The notes: a model not told the origin generated them from the sequence alone. DNA of 64,000 nt from Ochotona curzoniae (GCF_017591425.1 NW_024467119.1:25765001-25829000); one strand, 5' to 3'. Numbered from the stretch's first letter, positions 22,701 through 34,108 are shown. A program made the numbers and translations.

Positions 22701-22926
22701 TGGAGTCAGCTGCTGTCTGAGGAAGATTGCATGGGTCCTGGTCTCCTGACTGGGGGCAGATTACAAGGGATCCCTCAGGCAGGAGGGTCACATAGTCAGA
22801 GGGCTGAAATGAATCGAAGACTTTTGTCCTTGCTCCAGCAAAACTTGTATCCAAACCTTTTTTTTTTGCATTAAAGATCCTTATCCATGATAAGACATCA
22901 ATTGAGACCCCTGGCAGTACTTTGTT

Positions 22927-23222
22927 TTTCAAGATTTATTTAAAAATTTTTTATTTGAATGGCAAAGTTACAGGAAGAGAGAGAGAGAGAATCTTCCATC
23001 CATCCACTGACTCACTCCCCAAATAGCTGCAAAGGCCAGAGCTGAGTTGATCCAAAGTCAGGAACTTCTTCCAAGTCTCTCATGCAAATTCAGGATTCCA
23101 AGGCTTTGGGCTGTCCTCCACTGATTTCCCAGGCCACAAGCAGGGAGCTGGATGAGAACTGGAACAGTTGGGACACAAACCGGTGTCCATATGGGATGTC
23201 AGCACTGCCCTAAGCACTGTCC
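22927..23222 (-). mobile_element. C-type SINE, old
   Basis: Reverse copy: CAAGATTTATTTAAAAATTT, GATTC-like ACTCACTCCCCAAATAGC, ending CATATGGGATGTCAGCAC. Confidence 0.82.
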
Positions 23223-23419
23223 ATGTTCTTAATAGTTCATGGAAAGAAACTTTTTTGACATCTTTCAGCACAAAGTGAAAGGGACTTATCCCACAAATTA
23301 TTTGCTTTGAGGTGAGAAAAGTCAAACAGGACAAATTGGGCTTCTTTGATGCCTCCATTATCTCGTTATCACCAGCCACTCCAGCTAACTTGCCAGGTAT
23401 CCTCTCTAACTTCTTTTTC

Positions 23420-23735
23420 TTCCAATATTTGAGAGACAGAAACAGAGGCAGGGAGTACCCTTGTATTGGATCACTCTACCAAGTGTTTGCAGAGGCAGGG
23501 AGCATCCTTGTATTGGCTCACTCAACCACCCAGTGCCTGGGAACTGGGCATTCGTTCTAGTCTCACATGTGGCAGGCTGAGATCCAGTGATTTAAGCCAT
23601 CACTACTGCTGCCTTCCAGAGTCTGCACTGGTGGGAAGCTGGAGTCATGAGCTGGAGCTAGGGTTCGGACTCAAGGACTCCCGTAAGGGATACAGGTGAG
23701 TTAACTGACATTGTGACCTCTAGGCTAATCAGCCA
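23420..23735 (-). mobile_element. C-type SINE, old, with internal duplication
   Basis: Reverse copy in which the phrase GCAGGGAGYAYCCTTGTATTGG occurs twice (about 23450 and 23494). This is a tandem duplication of roughly 45 bp inside the element. The head region ends near TTGTGACCTCTAGGCTAAT. Confidence 0.65.
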
Positions 23736-23919
23736 TCATGTTTCTGTTCTACGTTTGTCCTACAGCAGCCTGGTCCCCAACATGCGAGGCATACATGACT
23801 TAGGGGGAAGACTGCCCTCTCTCCACCACCCCCACCCTCTGAGACTGTTCTCTGTAGCTCTTTACTGCAATCTTCCATTCTTTACATTTCTGCATCCTTA
23901 CTTCCTTCCCATCACTGCT

Positions 23920-24075
23920 CTGCAAGGGTTCCCTTCATATTCTTCCTGCTGCTATTCCCTGTCTCCTTTTCCACCTGTTAAAGACTCATCTCAAGTGCCA
24001 CCTCCTCCATGAAGCCCTTGCTAAGCCTCTAAGATTAATTTTGCACCACCTCCTTTACACTTTCTGAACACTTTC
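23920..24075 (+). repeat. L2-family LINE remnant
   Basis: TTAAAGACTCATCTCAAGTG followed by CCACCTCCTCCATGAAGCCC is typical of the conserved 3' region of L2 LINEs in mammals. No frame is kept open. Confidence 0.6.
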
Positions 24076-24918
24076 CAGGTGAGGCAGAGAGTCCGCTGAA
24101 TGGGAGGATCACGAGGCTGGGCCCCCGTTAGTGCATTGAAACTTGGCTATCTTCGTGTCTCTCTCTAATGGCAATAACAATGTCTTTACTTCCTTCTTCC
24201 CAGGATCACTAAAAAAGAAAAGCAGAAAGCAAAGAAACCCACAGGAAGCTGTGCTAACATCAGCCATGAGGTCTAGCTGTACACTCCCTAAACACCTATG
24301 TTTTTCTTGCTGAGTTATCTGCAGGATGTTTCCTACTGAGGACAACAGCCCCATGGTCCTTGGCAGCCCACAGTGCCAGAGACCTCAGCCTCCATCAACA
24401 GTAGGGACACCCCCCGACCATGCTGGAGTGATTCCAACTCAAAGGAGACCCAGCCACCATCTGGTATCTGCCAGTTTTTCCAACTGACTTATTTCCTCCC
24501 CAGCAACCCTCCTCCTTCCCCAGACTTCATGACATGGAAACATTGGCTTTTCCCCCTTTTGCTGGAGACTCAGGGGAGCCAAGCTCCAGTCTTGTGCATA
24601 CCCCCCTGCCTCCAGCCCCCCTGTGAGGGCGGGCAGAAGGGGTTCATCTCCATCTTCAGAGGCACACACCCTGTTCCTTAAGTCAGGTAGAGAAGGATCC
24701 AGCCAGATCTTCCCTCTCTCTGGGTTGCTTTTCTTTCTCACCCCAGTTTATTTTTTGCTGCCCTCTACCCTGCTCTCACCTCCGAAGCCATTTTATGAAC
24801 TGTCATGTGCCACCTGAGCCTCCAGTAAAAACAAAAGTAGGTGTCCTCTAAGGAGAGTGGCCCACACTCACTAAAAAAAATTGCTAGTGCTCACTACTAG
24901 TCTATTTATTCCTCCTTG
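24076..24918. other. Single-copy C/T-rich DNA, unassigned
   Basis: Pyrimidine-rich on the plus strand around 24370-24790, with overlapping 100-codon frames on both strands (24373-24741) and no recognisable domain. An old LTR is possible, but I see no diagnostic terminus. Confidence 0.4.
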
Positions 24919-25125
24919 CCAGGGATCTTCAATCAGGGATGATTTTGGTCCCACCAGGAGACATTTAGCAATGGCTGGTGGCAGTCTGATTTGCCACAAC
25001 TTGAGTACAGCTGGCAGTTGGCTATGAGCAATGAGTGAGTAGGGGCCAAGGATGCAGAGGACAGCCCTGCCTTCCCCAAGGACCACCAGAAATTACTCAT
25101 CCCCAAAGTATCGAGGTTTAGAAAT
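24919..25125 (+). repeat. MER5A-like hAT DNA-transposon relic
   Basis: Follows the wording of the non-autonomous MER5A family. It starts GGGATCTTCAATCAGGG, continues TTTTGGTCCCACCAGGAGAC, ATTTAGCAATGGCTGG, CACAACTTGAG, then GCCAAGGATGC and GGACAGCCC, and ends CGAGGTTTAGAAATTG. The two ends are imperfect inverted repeats, as expected. Ancient, shared across placental mammals. Confidence 0.75.
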
Positions 25126-25164
25126 TGTAATGTATACCTTCATCCTGTGTTTTTGGTGAAAAAC

Positions 25165-25476
25165 AAACGAAAGATTTATTTATCTAAAAGGCAGAGTGAG
25201 AGAGATAGAGAGAAAGAGAGAAGAGGAAGGGAGAGATCTTCTATCCCTGGTTCACGCCCAACACGGCCCTAATGGCTGGAATTGAACCAGGCTGAGAGCC
25301 AGGAGCTTCTTCTAAGGCTCCAACATGGCTAATAGAGTCTCAAGTACTTGGGCCACCTTCCATTGCTTTTTCAGGTGCATTAGCAGGGAGTTGGATTGGA
25401 AGGAGAGCAATTGGGACTTGAACTGATGGTGCTGCAAGCAGTGGCTTAACCTGCTAATGCCACAATGCTGGCTCCC
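25165..25476 (-). mobile_element. C-type SINE, old
   Basis: Reverse copy: AAAGATTTATTTATC, purine run AGAGAGATAGAGAGAAAGAG, then ATCCCTGGTTCACGCCC and the head near TAACCTGCTAATGCC. Confidence 0.82.
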
Positions 25477-25973
25477 ACTGTGTTCTTAAGATTTTGGAAA
25501 AAAATCCTTACATTTGTAACAGGACACAACATGAAAATGAAGAAATCAGGAGTAGAGAAAATAAGGCGTACACAAATTTAGTGCATGCACGTGGTGCTGG
25601 CATGAGCTGCAAACTAGAGTCTATGCTTCTTATCAGATAAAGCAAAGGGGAAAAACAGATATTTCATAGGTTGGCCATGCCTATATGTAAAAGCAAATGT
25701 AGACGCAAGGAAATTTCTTAAAGAAAAATTGAAGTCTTCAATGGTAGGTCTACAATAAATAGAAGAGAGAGTCCCCATGGCAGGCTCACAGAGTATAATC
25801 ACTGAAGGTAATGGAGAAGCTTGAATGATTCTATCTAAATACTTACCTTTCTGGAATAAAATAGAAAACCATCTTTTTTTTTATGAACATATAAATACAC
25901 ATGCTTTGACAATCCTCATGAGTTACATCTTTGATAAAAGTTGGGCCATAGTGAGACTGAGTTGCAAGTCTCA
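25477..25973. other. Single-copy DNA, nothing recognised
   Basis: No repeat or gene signature seen. Confidence 0.5.
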
Positions 25974-26300
25974 CTTTTTTTTTAATTATGTATTTTTATT
26001 GGAAAGTCAGATATTCAGAGAGGAGGAGAGACAGTGAGGAAGATCTTCTGTCTGCTGATTCACTCCCAAGTGGCAACAGCCAGAGGTGAGCTGATCCGAA
26101 GCCAAGAACCAGGAGCCTGGAACCTCCTCTTGGTTTCCCATGTGGGTGCAGGGTCCCAAGGTTTTAGGCTATCCTCGACTGCTTTTCCAGGTCACAATTA
26201 GGGAGCTGGATGGCAAAGCTGGATGGGAAGAAGGGCTGCTGGGACATGAACTGCTGCCTATATGGGATCCCAGCACATGCAAGGTGAGGACTTGGAACAG
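25974..26300 (-). mobile_element. C-type SINE, young type
   Basis: Reverse copy: TTTTTATTGGAAAGTCAGAT, ATCTTCTGTCTGCTGATTC, CTATATGGGATCCCAGCACA and the shortened head AGGTGAGGACTTGG. Confidence 0.88.
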
Positions 26301-26420
26301 CACGGGGCTCTGAATTGCAAGTCTTTAACAAGAATGCTAATTCAGTTCTCCAAGGAGACAGACAGGCGTGTGTATCAGGCAGAGGTACGTGCAGGGAAGA
26401 CTACTAATGTGAGTCAGCTT

Positions 26421-26790
26421 TGTCATCACTGTAATGAAATACCTGAGTAGGTGGATTAACACTCTCAAGAAAAGAGGTTTATTTTGGCTTATGCTTCCGA
26501 GGGGCCAGGTCTAAAAGCCTGCTTTGGCAGTGGCCTTCTTGCTGGCAGAGTCTGGGCTTGGCATCGATTATTACACAGCCAGAAATGGGAAGTGTTCCTC
26601 TCTCTCTCTTTCTCTGTCTCTGTATGTACCCCCACTCGGCTTTATTTAATCAAATCACTTTCTAAAGACCTCCCCACCCCTATACACCATGGCTTGATTC
26701 AGTTTCAGTTTCCACATCTTAATACCATGGATGACTTTGAGGACCAAAATCCTGTACAACTTCAAAGTGAAAACTATTCAAATCATAGCA
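26421..26790 (-). mobile_element. MST/MLT-type MaLR solitary LTR
   Basis: Read on the minus strand it opens TGCTATGATTTGAATAG, the usual start of MST-class MaLR LTRs. The reversed middle carries the expected polypurine/CT tract (TTCCTCTCTCTCTCTTTCTC on plus) and the phrase GGCCTTCTTGCTGGCAGAG. Length (about 370 bp) is right for a lone LTR. No internal retroviral sequence is present. Confidence 0.65.
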
Positions 26791-26795
26791 ACCCC

Positions 26796-27202
26796 CTGGT
26801 GTACCAAGTTGGTGAGCTAAAGGCATCATGCTTGTGGGAAAGCCTGGTTAAACTCAGAAAGCAACCTGGACAGTTTCAGCAGGCGATCACGTGGTGGATG
26901 ACTGTCCCAACAGTCTGTTTCTTACAACTTGGTAAACTTTGATATTGATGATGCCAACTCCCTCCTTGTGGCAATAAAAGAATCCAGGAAGGCACCACGA
27001 AGTAAAATTTTAACTAATTTACTTCCCTTGATATAGAGACAAGAGAATTGCATTTTGGGACCTTAGACAATGTAAAGAGCTGGCCTTCAAAGATACCAGT
27101 GACGTGGCCCTCATCTGATATTGATCCAGCTGGTAGAAATGGGAGAGTTATGGCTGGAATCAGTACTTTTGTTTTTAAGGTTTCCCAATGTGCAGCCAGG
27201 TT
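26796..27202. other. Single-copy DNA, nothing recognised
   Basis: No repeat or gene signature seen. Confidence 0.5.
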
Positions 27203-27563
27203 AAGAATCACCATTTTAGGGCCCGGCGTGGTGGCGCAAGTGGTTAAGGTCCTTGCCTTGCACGCCCGGGATCCCATATGGGTGTTGGTTCTAATCCCGG
27301 CAGCCCCGCTTCCCTTCCAGCTCCCTGCCTGTGGCCTGGGAAAGCAGTCGAGGACAGCCCAAAGCTTTGGGAAGCTGCAGCCTGTGGGAGACCCGGAAGA
27401 GGCTCCTGGCTTCGGATCGGCATAGTATCGGCCCGTTGTGCTCACTTGGGGAGTGAATCATCGGATGGAAGATCTTCCTCTCTGTCTCTCCTCTCTGTAT
27501 ATCCGCCTTTCCAATGAAAAAATAATAAAAAATAAATCTTTAAAAAAAAGAATCACCATTTTA
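27203..27563 (+). mobile_element. Very young C-type SINE, perfect 16-bp target-site duplication
   Basis: SINE at 27219-27547. Head GGGCCCGGCGTGGTGG. The Pol III A-box-like TGGCGCAAGTGG is at 27232-27243 and the B-box GGTTCTAATCC at 27287-27297. The tail is CCTTTCCAATGAAAAAATAA plus A8. AAGAATCACCATTTTA is repeated without a mismatch at 27203-27218 and 27548-27563. It shares with the 33.4 kb copy the variant GGGAAGCTGCA where most copies read GGGACCCTGCA, marking a separate young subfamily. Confidence 0.95.
27232..27297 (+). promoter_or_regulatory. Internal Pol III promoter (A and B boxes) of young SINE
   Basis: A-box TGGCGCAAGTGG and B-box GGTTCTAATCC are spaced as in tRNA genes, inherited from the tRNA ancestor of the family. 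Both fit the consensus well, so the copy may be transcribable. Confidence 0.7.
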
Positions 27564-27921
27564 ACCGAAGTCTACATGAAGTGATGATTTGAGAACTGAA
27601 GATACTGATTTCAAAGTGGTTTTTTTTTTTTTGCACAATAAAAAACAAACATATTTCTTTCCAGTATTGAATTTCCCCTACCATTTAAAATTTGACACAA
27701 ACACATATAATTTAAATAACTAAGTGAAAATATTATATTCAAGGAAGAAAATTTCAAAATCGCAAAAGTAACCAAAGAAAAGGGTGGGGAAAGGTAGCAT
27801 TCTCTACCTGTTCCATTTTGTTTTGAGCCTCAGAAGACTATCTCTCTGGTCCTGGGTATGTTTTCAGGTATCCTCTCCTCTACCGGAACTTGAGATAATT
27901 CATCTTTTAAAAATATTTTCT
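27564..27921. other. Single-copy AT-rich DNA, nothing recognised
   Basis: Contains a T12 run at about 27621. No other feature seen. Confidence 0.5.
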
Positions 27922-28102
27922 GGGTCTGGCATGACATCCTAGTGGCAAAAGTCCTCTCTTTGAACGCACCAGGATCTCAAATGGGTGCTGGTTTGTATCC
28001 CAGCTACTCTGTTTCCCATCCAGTTCCCTGTTTGTGTCCTGGGAAAGCAGTAGAGGATGGCCCAAAGTCTTGGGACCCTGCACCCATGTGAAAGAACCAG
28101 GA
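27922..28102 (+). mobile_element. C-type SINE, 3'-truncated
   Basis: Starts TGGGTCTGGCATGACATCC and runs to CCCTGCACCCATGTG, then stops. The 3' third and tail are missing. Confidence 0.8.
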
Positions 28103-28464
28103 TTCTTCTCTCCCTAATTAGGAGAGAAGGATCTTTCTAAGTTTATGATTGGCTTTTGGGGAGAGAGCTACCAGCTTCTGTGACCTTGGGTTAGGGTTCT
28201 GGTTTCTAACCTACTTCTGGGTCAGGGAAGAGGAGTTGTGTAGGAGAGGAAGACAGGAGGAGGATAGAATAACATTGCTCACTATGACCTTCCAATCACT
28301 TTGGTTCCAAGCCCCTAGGATGCCAAAGTACCACACTTGGGCATTTGGTGTCCTATATCAGGTTATTAGGCCTGGCATTCTAGGCTCAGGGAGTGAAGGC
28401 CTGGGGCAGACATGTGGAAGAATGGGTTGTTGTTGGGGCAGAGCAGGGCTATTGTCGTTGACAT
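28103..28464. other. Single-copy DNA, nothing recognised
   Basis: Open frame on the plus strand from 28149 runs into the SINE and is not credible as a gene. Confidence 0.5.
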
Positions 28465-28757
28465 TTTTTTTTAAGATTCATTTTTATTATTTTTTTTTGT
28501 TGGAAAGGCGGATATACAGAGAGGAGAGACAGAGAGGAAGATCTTCCGTCCGGTGATTCACTCCTCAAGTAAGCGCAACAGCCGATGCTATGCCGATCCG
28601 AAGCCAGGAGCCTCTTCCGGGTCTCCCACACGGGTGCAGGGTCCCAAAGCTTTGGGCTGTCCTCAGCTGCTTTCCCGGGCCACAGGCAGGGAGCTGGAAG
28701 GGAAGCGGGACTGCCGGGATAGAACCGGCGTCCATATGGGATCCCGTGTGGAGCCTG
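28465..28757 (-). mobile_element. Young C-type SINE, head missing
   Basis: Reverse copy: T/A-rich tail, GGAAAGGCGGATATACAGAG, GATCTTCCGTCCGGTGATTC, ending at GTCCATATGGGATCCCGTG. The tRNA-like first 50 bp or so (A-box) are absent, as in a 5'-truncated insertion. Body is close to the youngest copies. Confidence 0.88.
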
Positions 28758-30755
28758 TGTTCCAGAAGGCAAAACTGATAGCGAAAGGATGGCAGGAGCA
28801 ATTGTAGATCAGCTGGGCAGGCCCAGGAAACAAGGACACCTTCAGAGAGAAGGTGGGGTGGGGGTAGGGAGACTGATAATTCTCACGCCTGGTAGCACAA
28901 ACAACAGAAGAAATGAGTCACTTCCTGAATCACTAGCAATTCAGAATACATAATACCATATGTGAAAATGTCAGTCTTCCCTGAGCTTCTGACTATGAAT
29001 CTGAGAGTTTCACAGATTACAGAATCTTTCCCTTCTACTGGTGTGAACCAAACAGGTTGTCTTTTCCTTTCATGAGAACTGGACATGAAACCGCAACAAC
29101 TTGCAACACAAAAACCATGCTTTGCTTCAAAGTGCAAGCTCCTAATCTTGGCAGATGCATGGGAGATGGACACATTGCTACTTGACTTCTGAGACTCGTT
29201 AGCCTGGTCTGTAAACCTTCATACGTGCCACTGAGTGGAGAGCTCAGAATCAGTAGAATCAGTACTATCTTCTTTCCTGGGACTAGTGCAGTAACCACTT
29301 GGTAACAACTCTTCTCCACATAGCCCATCAAATCAGAAACGGTAGGAGACATTGTCTCTGCCCTGGAAGAGCCCATGGCCTGGGACAAACCAGACAGCAT
29401 GTGTGGAAAATCCACTTAGGGTCTGACAAATGGAGGCCATCACATGCTAGGCCACATGGACTTCTCAGTTGAAACAGCCTATGACCTACCGAGCACTTAG
29501 CAGGGGCCATGTGTGTAGTAATTTCATTTTGAGGCACGTGTTCATAGATAGCTTTACCATTTGATATAGCACCCTAGTTATCATTCTTATTCCTGTGATT
29601 AGCACATTGAGCCCTGAGAAGACACTGCACTGTGAAATACACAGACACACATTATGGTGTTTGTCCCAGTTCTGGGTTGCTACTATGCCAGTTGTAAAAT
29701 CCTTGAAATACTCGGAGTTGATAAGGGGTTGACTAGAAGCTCGAAGCTTCAAACTAGAGTCTAGTGGTAGGTAAGAACAAGGCATGGTTAGACTATTGGG
29801 ATTTCTCAGTCCCACTGCAGTCCCAGGTAAAAGGGCCTGAGTGTTTCTAGGAACTTCTTGACGTGCCTGTGTGTGGGGGGGAAGGCATCAGGCATACAGA
29901 CTACTGCAGGTTTCTGATTTGCAAAGTATCCAACTGCCGTTATTCTAAGAAAGTAGAAAAGCAAAAGAAAAGCATTATTTGGACCCAACCCCCAAGTAAA
30001 TGTGCAAGCAAGTGAAGAAGCAGTGGAACAGTGTTCAAAGAGCTTGGAGGAAATTCCAGCCAAGGGGCTGGGATTCTGAATAAGGAAAGTGGGGGTCATG
30101 GTAGGGTGAGCAGGAGAGGTCTTCCTGAAACAGAGACCCAGAGCATGAGCAAGTGCTGGCGTGTGGAGGCCGCTGGCAGTACCAAGGGAGAATGCTTGTG
30201 TCGCAGTACGAGCTCATTAGTTTGGAGGAAAAAGGGGTATATCATAGGATGGGCAGTAAGTATCTGTGGGATAATGTTAGAGTAGGGGCAGGAAAGGTGG
30301 TGGAAACATGTCACAGGGCAGTTGGGTAAAGACTCCATGAAGAGGTGCAGTTTTGAGCCCACAAGTTGGCACACTAAAGTAATCATGCCTGCATGTGTGA
30401 GTGCACATAGATGTGTGTTCCTGCTGGGAAATCACCAGGCCATTTACTTTCCTCTTTGTAACCAGGAAATATGACCTGACCAAGCCTAGAAGGTGTTGCT
30501 CCTTTCTTTGTGAATAAGCTTAAACAAGTTTGTGGGCTGAAAATACCAGGGATTGAGTAGTTGATGACTGATTGCCTAAAAAGAATCAATAGGATGAATG
30601 TATCTAGCTCCCGACACTGGCTAGACCGCTTCAGGGTCATTGCCATTTTCAGAAAGAACTGAGTGGCCAGGTGAATCAATACCTCATAGGGGTACTGACT
30701 GGATCAAGTTCTGCAGGGGTCACCCTTGGGGTCAGTCATTTAGGGGGAGCTCATC
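28758..30755. other. Single-copy DNA, nothing recognised
   Basis: The longest repeat-free stretch in the left half. Frames up to 126 codons (29035-29415, minus) lack splice-like or domain evidence. Confidence 0.5.
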
Positions 30756-30935
30756 TGGTCAGAAGGCAGAGTGGTGCTCCATGTGGCTCAGGGAGTGCCA
30801 TGCTGATGGCTCAGTGTGTGGCTTTGGATGAGTTAATCACCATCTCTGTGCTTCAGGGTCCTCAGGGGGTTGCTATCATGTCCACATGGCTTAGTATAAC
30901 CTGGAAGAACATAGGAAGTAGTCAACGAGTGGTCA
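30756..30935 (+). repeat. MIR-like remnant
   Basis: GTGTGTGGCTTTGGATGAG followed by TTAATCACCATCTCTGTGC and TTCAGGGTCCTC parallels the conserved MIR core (CTTGGGCAAGTTAC...CTGTGCCTCAGTTTCC). Diverged. Confidence 0.5.
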
Positions 30936-31797
30936 TTTCGCCATTGCGAAACAGAATCAGAGTGAAAATAAACTAGGGAAGTAGGATTTACATACTTGCC
31001 ACACAAGATGTGGACAGTGAAGGAGACAGAAGAATTGAAACCAGTTCCTGCATTTGTTACCTGGGGTTTGTCCACACCTCTATCAGGACTTTCTCTGATG
31101 CCAGTCACAGAGTATAAAGGAAAACAGGGACTTGTTGGCTCATCTAAGGCCTGGGGATTGCCAGTCAAGGGATACCCTGGTCCCAGGGGCTCAGCCCTCT
31201 TTCCTTTGGCTCTGCCGACTTCATTCCTTCTAAGCTCCATGTTCTCTGTAGTATCAAATAGCTCCAGACTCGTCCTCTCTGATCCTTGGCAAAGAAAATA
31301 GTCTTGGCAGTTAACACTCAGAGTTGCTTCGCCTGTCATTGACCCTGTTCTAAGTCTTTACAGATCTCGGTGTGTAATTTTCACAGTAATGCATGACCAT
31401 AGCCATCTTGGATATTACTGCCACCTTACCCTCCATCTTGCCCTCTAGCTCACCCTTGAGGACACCCCAAGTCCTACTAGATAAGTAGACTGCTTTTACC
31501 TGAGACTTCTGATGTTTAGAATGTCTTTTATGCATGTTAACATGTCCTGAGCCACTACAGGTAAAGTTCAGCTAGTCATGGGTCCATTTGGCCTGTGAAG
31601 CCATTTCCCCTTCTTTTTTTTGGCACAGGCTCATTGTCTCATGACAGCCTAAATCCATACTTCCGACCTTATGTCCCCACCATTAATGACACTTTGTGCA
31701 ATCTTGGAATTGTCCTCTTTCTTTGGCCTTGTGACACTTTCTGCTTTGAAATGCATTTCTCATTAACTGGGATTCTCTGAAACAAATACAATCAAAT
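30936..31797. other. Single-copy DNA, nothing recognised
   Basis: Overlapping frames on both strands at 30833-31339 have no recognisable content. Confidence 0.5.
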
Positions 31798-31870
31798 CTT
31801 TGAAAAAGATTTATTTATGTTTATTTGAACATCAAGTTGACAGAAAGAGAAGGACAGAAAGAGAGAATAT
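31798..31870 (-). mobile_element. C-type SINE 3' fragment
   Basis: AAAGATTTATTTATGTTTAT then GACAGAAAGAGAAGGACAG: the reversed tail end only, about 70 bp. Confidence 0.6.
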
Positions 31871-32049
31871 ATTAAAACAACTTAATGTAGTATGCATAGG
31901 ACTTCTTATATTCCACAAACAGCAGAATTCTTATAATCTACTTTCCACCCATCCACCCCAGAAAACTACACAAAACTACAAAGTTGTGTGAAAGTTTTTC
32001 ATGTTTGGTCAAAAGAAACCTTCAAAAATATATTTATTTACTATTTTAA

Positions 32050-33130
32050 AATTAAAAATTTTAATTGTATATATTTTATTTTTGATATTTTTTACATATT
32101 TGATCAGGATAAAAAGACTCAAGGACTAGAGGAAAGTGGGTGAGACCATTAATTCCACATTCTCTTTTTTCCATCCTGTATCTGGGGGAAGGCCAGAGAT
32201 AAGGGGAGAAGCCACACCCAGGCTCCCAACCATCCCAGGGTCCCCGATGAGGGGTTGGTTGGACTTAGTCGAAGCATCAGCTGGCAGCTGTTGGCATGCA
32301 GAGCAAACTCTCTCGAGCTAAACTGCATTACCACCTGGAGAGTGCAAGATCCAGGAGTGGGAGTTAGCCCATTAGGGAAACAATGGGCACCTCCCTCTTG
32401 GGTTGCCACTCCCACTGGTGATCATGAGAACCAGGACTAGGGAAAGCATGGCTAGAAAGAAAATGGCACCTGCCGGCACATATGTGGGCTGGATAGTGGT
32501 GCTGATTGGGTTAAGCCAGGCTGCAATGCCCACTGATATGTATGAGAGCTAAATGGAATGTGGGCTAGCCAGGACCAGTGTGCTGTACATACTGGCCGGC
32601 ATAGGAACCAGGCAGGGCAGGGGTTGGGCCTGGTAGGGGTTATTGTGGGTCATTCAGGCTAGGTTACAGCTCCCACTGGTTTGCTTGGGAGCTGAGTGTG
32701 TGGTAGACATTACCGGGCTGGACTGCTGCTGATCTTGCCACTCCACTCACGATGAAATCTCTCCAGAATCCACTGGTTGACATAGTCCACCTTAGAGACT
32801 CTGTTGGCCCAGGTATTCACTGCCAACTCTTGGCTGGGGTAGTTGATTGATTTGTTCTGTCGTCCATCCTCTGTTATGGTACCAGGTGTCCTCTACAGGC
32901 TCCAATGTCCTGCCATATCCTCCATGTGCTTCTGGATATGTTGTCCTCTGCTCCATCTGAGCCACTGAGGAGGCCCAGCTCTGACCCATGCATTCCACAG
33001 TCAGACCATGGAACCTGCAATTTTCTTCATGGATGGGGTTCTGAGTCCTATGGTTCAGTTGGGGGGACTCCCAAAGAAACTCCACATGAGGTGATCCCAG
33101 ACCTGATTCTTGTGTGTGCATGCCAATACA
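32050..33130 (-). mobile_element. Unnamed long repeat, copy e, with an inverted and displaced block
   Basis: Three blocks by comparison with copy f. Block C (3' end, 32060-32252) and block B (32725-33130) have the same orientation as 38400-38600 and 38640-39056. Between them, 32253-32724 is the reverse complement of 39162-39645 (block A), which in copies d and f lies beyond B and in the opposite sense. Outside this block e and f differ only at scattered bases. Copy e ends at CATGCCAATACAG, where f continues with GGTCCAGC, so e is 5'-truncated there. The next bases (AGAGAGGAAGATCTTCCA) are a SINE scrap. Confidence 0.85.
32253..32724 (+). repeat. Inverted block A of long-repeat copy e
   Basis: Reverse complement of 39162-39645. 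In 61-codon stretches read from each (32255-32440 plus; 39448-39633 minus) only two adjacent residues differ (CR versus WK). At the left join the bases TGAGGG are shared by both parental sequences. At the right join about 2 bp are shared. Confidence 0.88.
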
Positions 33131-33160
33131 GAGGGAAAGACAGAGAGGAAGATCTTCCAT
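32792..33160 (-). other. Open frame in block B shared with copy f (122 codons)
   Basis: From the HTQES stretch to the final GQQSL this frame reads nearly as the frame at 38714-39091, with three visible residue differences. I recognise no domain. Copy d breaks the frame early with an in-frame TAG near 19809, so the openness in e and f may only reflect their recent common origin. I do not call it a gene. Confidence 0.3.
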
Positions 33161-33196
33161 TCAATGATTCTCCTAAAAAAAGATTTAAAAACTTAT

Positions 33197-33217
33197 GCAA
33201 AAAAAAAAAAAAAAAAG
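33197..33217. repeat. A-homopolymer (about 20 A)
   Basis: Run of A after AACTTATGC. Probably the tail of a short retroposed scrap on the plus strand. Confidence 0.6.
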
Positions 33218-33350
33218 GAAGGAGACTTTTCACCATGTGTAGAAATCAATGAAAGGGAACCACATCCTACTGGGCTGATTGAACGCACAGGACAATACTG
33301 GGGTGGGACTGGGAGAACATTCCTTAACAATGTTTTATATCTAAGTAGAC

Positions 33351-33703
33351 ATTAGGAATTATTATTATTATTTTAAGATTTTATTTTTATTTTTTTTTTT
33401 GTTGGAAAGGCGGATATACAGAGAGGAGAGACAGAGAGGAAGATCTTCCGTCTGATGATTCACTCCCCAAGTGAGCCGCAACGGCCGATACTATGCCGAT
33501 CCGAAGCCAGGAGCCTCTTCTGGGTCTCCCACAGGGTGCAGCTTCCCAAAGCTTTGGGCTGTCCTCGACTGCTTTCCCAGGCCACAGGCAGGGAGCTGGA
33601 AGGGAAGCGGGGCTGCCGGGATTAGAACCAACACCCATATGGGATCCCAGGCGTGCAAGGCGAGGACCTTAACCACCGCGCTGGGCCCAGACAGTAGGAA
33701 TTA
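33351..33703 (-). mobile_element. Very young C-type SINE, same subfamily as 27.2 kb
   Basis: Reverse copy at about 33362-33690. It has GGAAAGGCGGATATACAGAG, the diagnostic TGCAGCTTCCC (the reverse of GGGAAGCTGCA), GGATTAGAACCAACACCC and the head GGGCCC at about 33688. The flanks read ATTAGGAATTA (33351) and AGTAGGAATTA (33693), a target duplication of about 9-11 bp. Confidence 0.92.
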
Positions 33704-34108
33704 AAATCAGATTAAGAAATAAAGATTTATCTCAACCTCTTAGAAAAACAAACTAGTTTATAATGAATAATAATAAAAGTTGGAGTTAGTGATAAGGAAA
33801 AAAAGAGACAAAAAAAAAGCAGCTCTAAATTCATGTTTTTTGATGGGAAAAATCTCATAGGTGAAAATGTCAATTCTGCTAAAACAGTTTTTATTAGAAT
33901 GAAGACTAAGTTTTCATTGGAGATTCAACAGAATGATTGTACAACTTGATGGGAAAAATGATTGTCCAATATTAGTTAAGAAAACTATTAAAATTAATAA
34001 GAGGACATTTGGCCAATCAGAAATGAAAGCTGCAGTTATCAACACCGTGTGGACAAGGGATAGGGCCCCGTAAGATGTTCATATGGTGCAAATGTGGTTG
34101 TTTCATTT
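33704..34108. other. Single-copy AT-rich DNA, nothing recognised
   Basis: No repeat or gene signature seen. Confidence 0.5.

Noticed and set aside
22391..22932. Possible exon with frames on both strands
   Set aside because: The frames cover the direct-repeat units and an old SINE edge; nothing is recognisable as protein.
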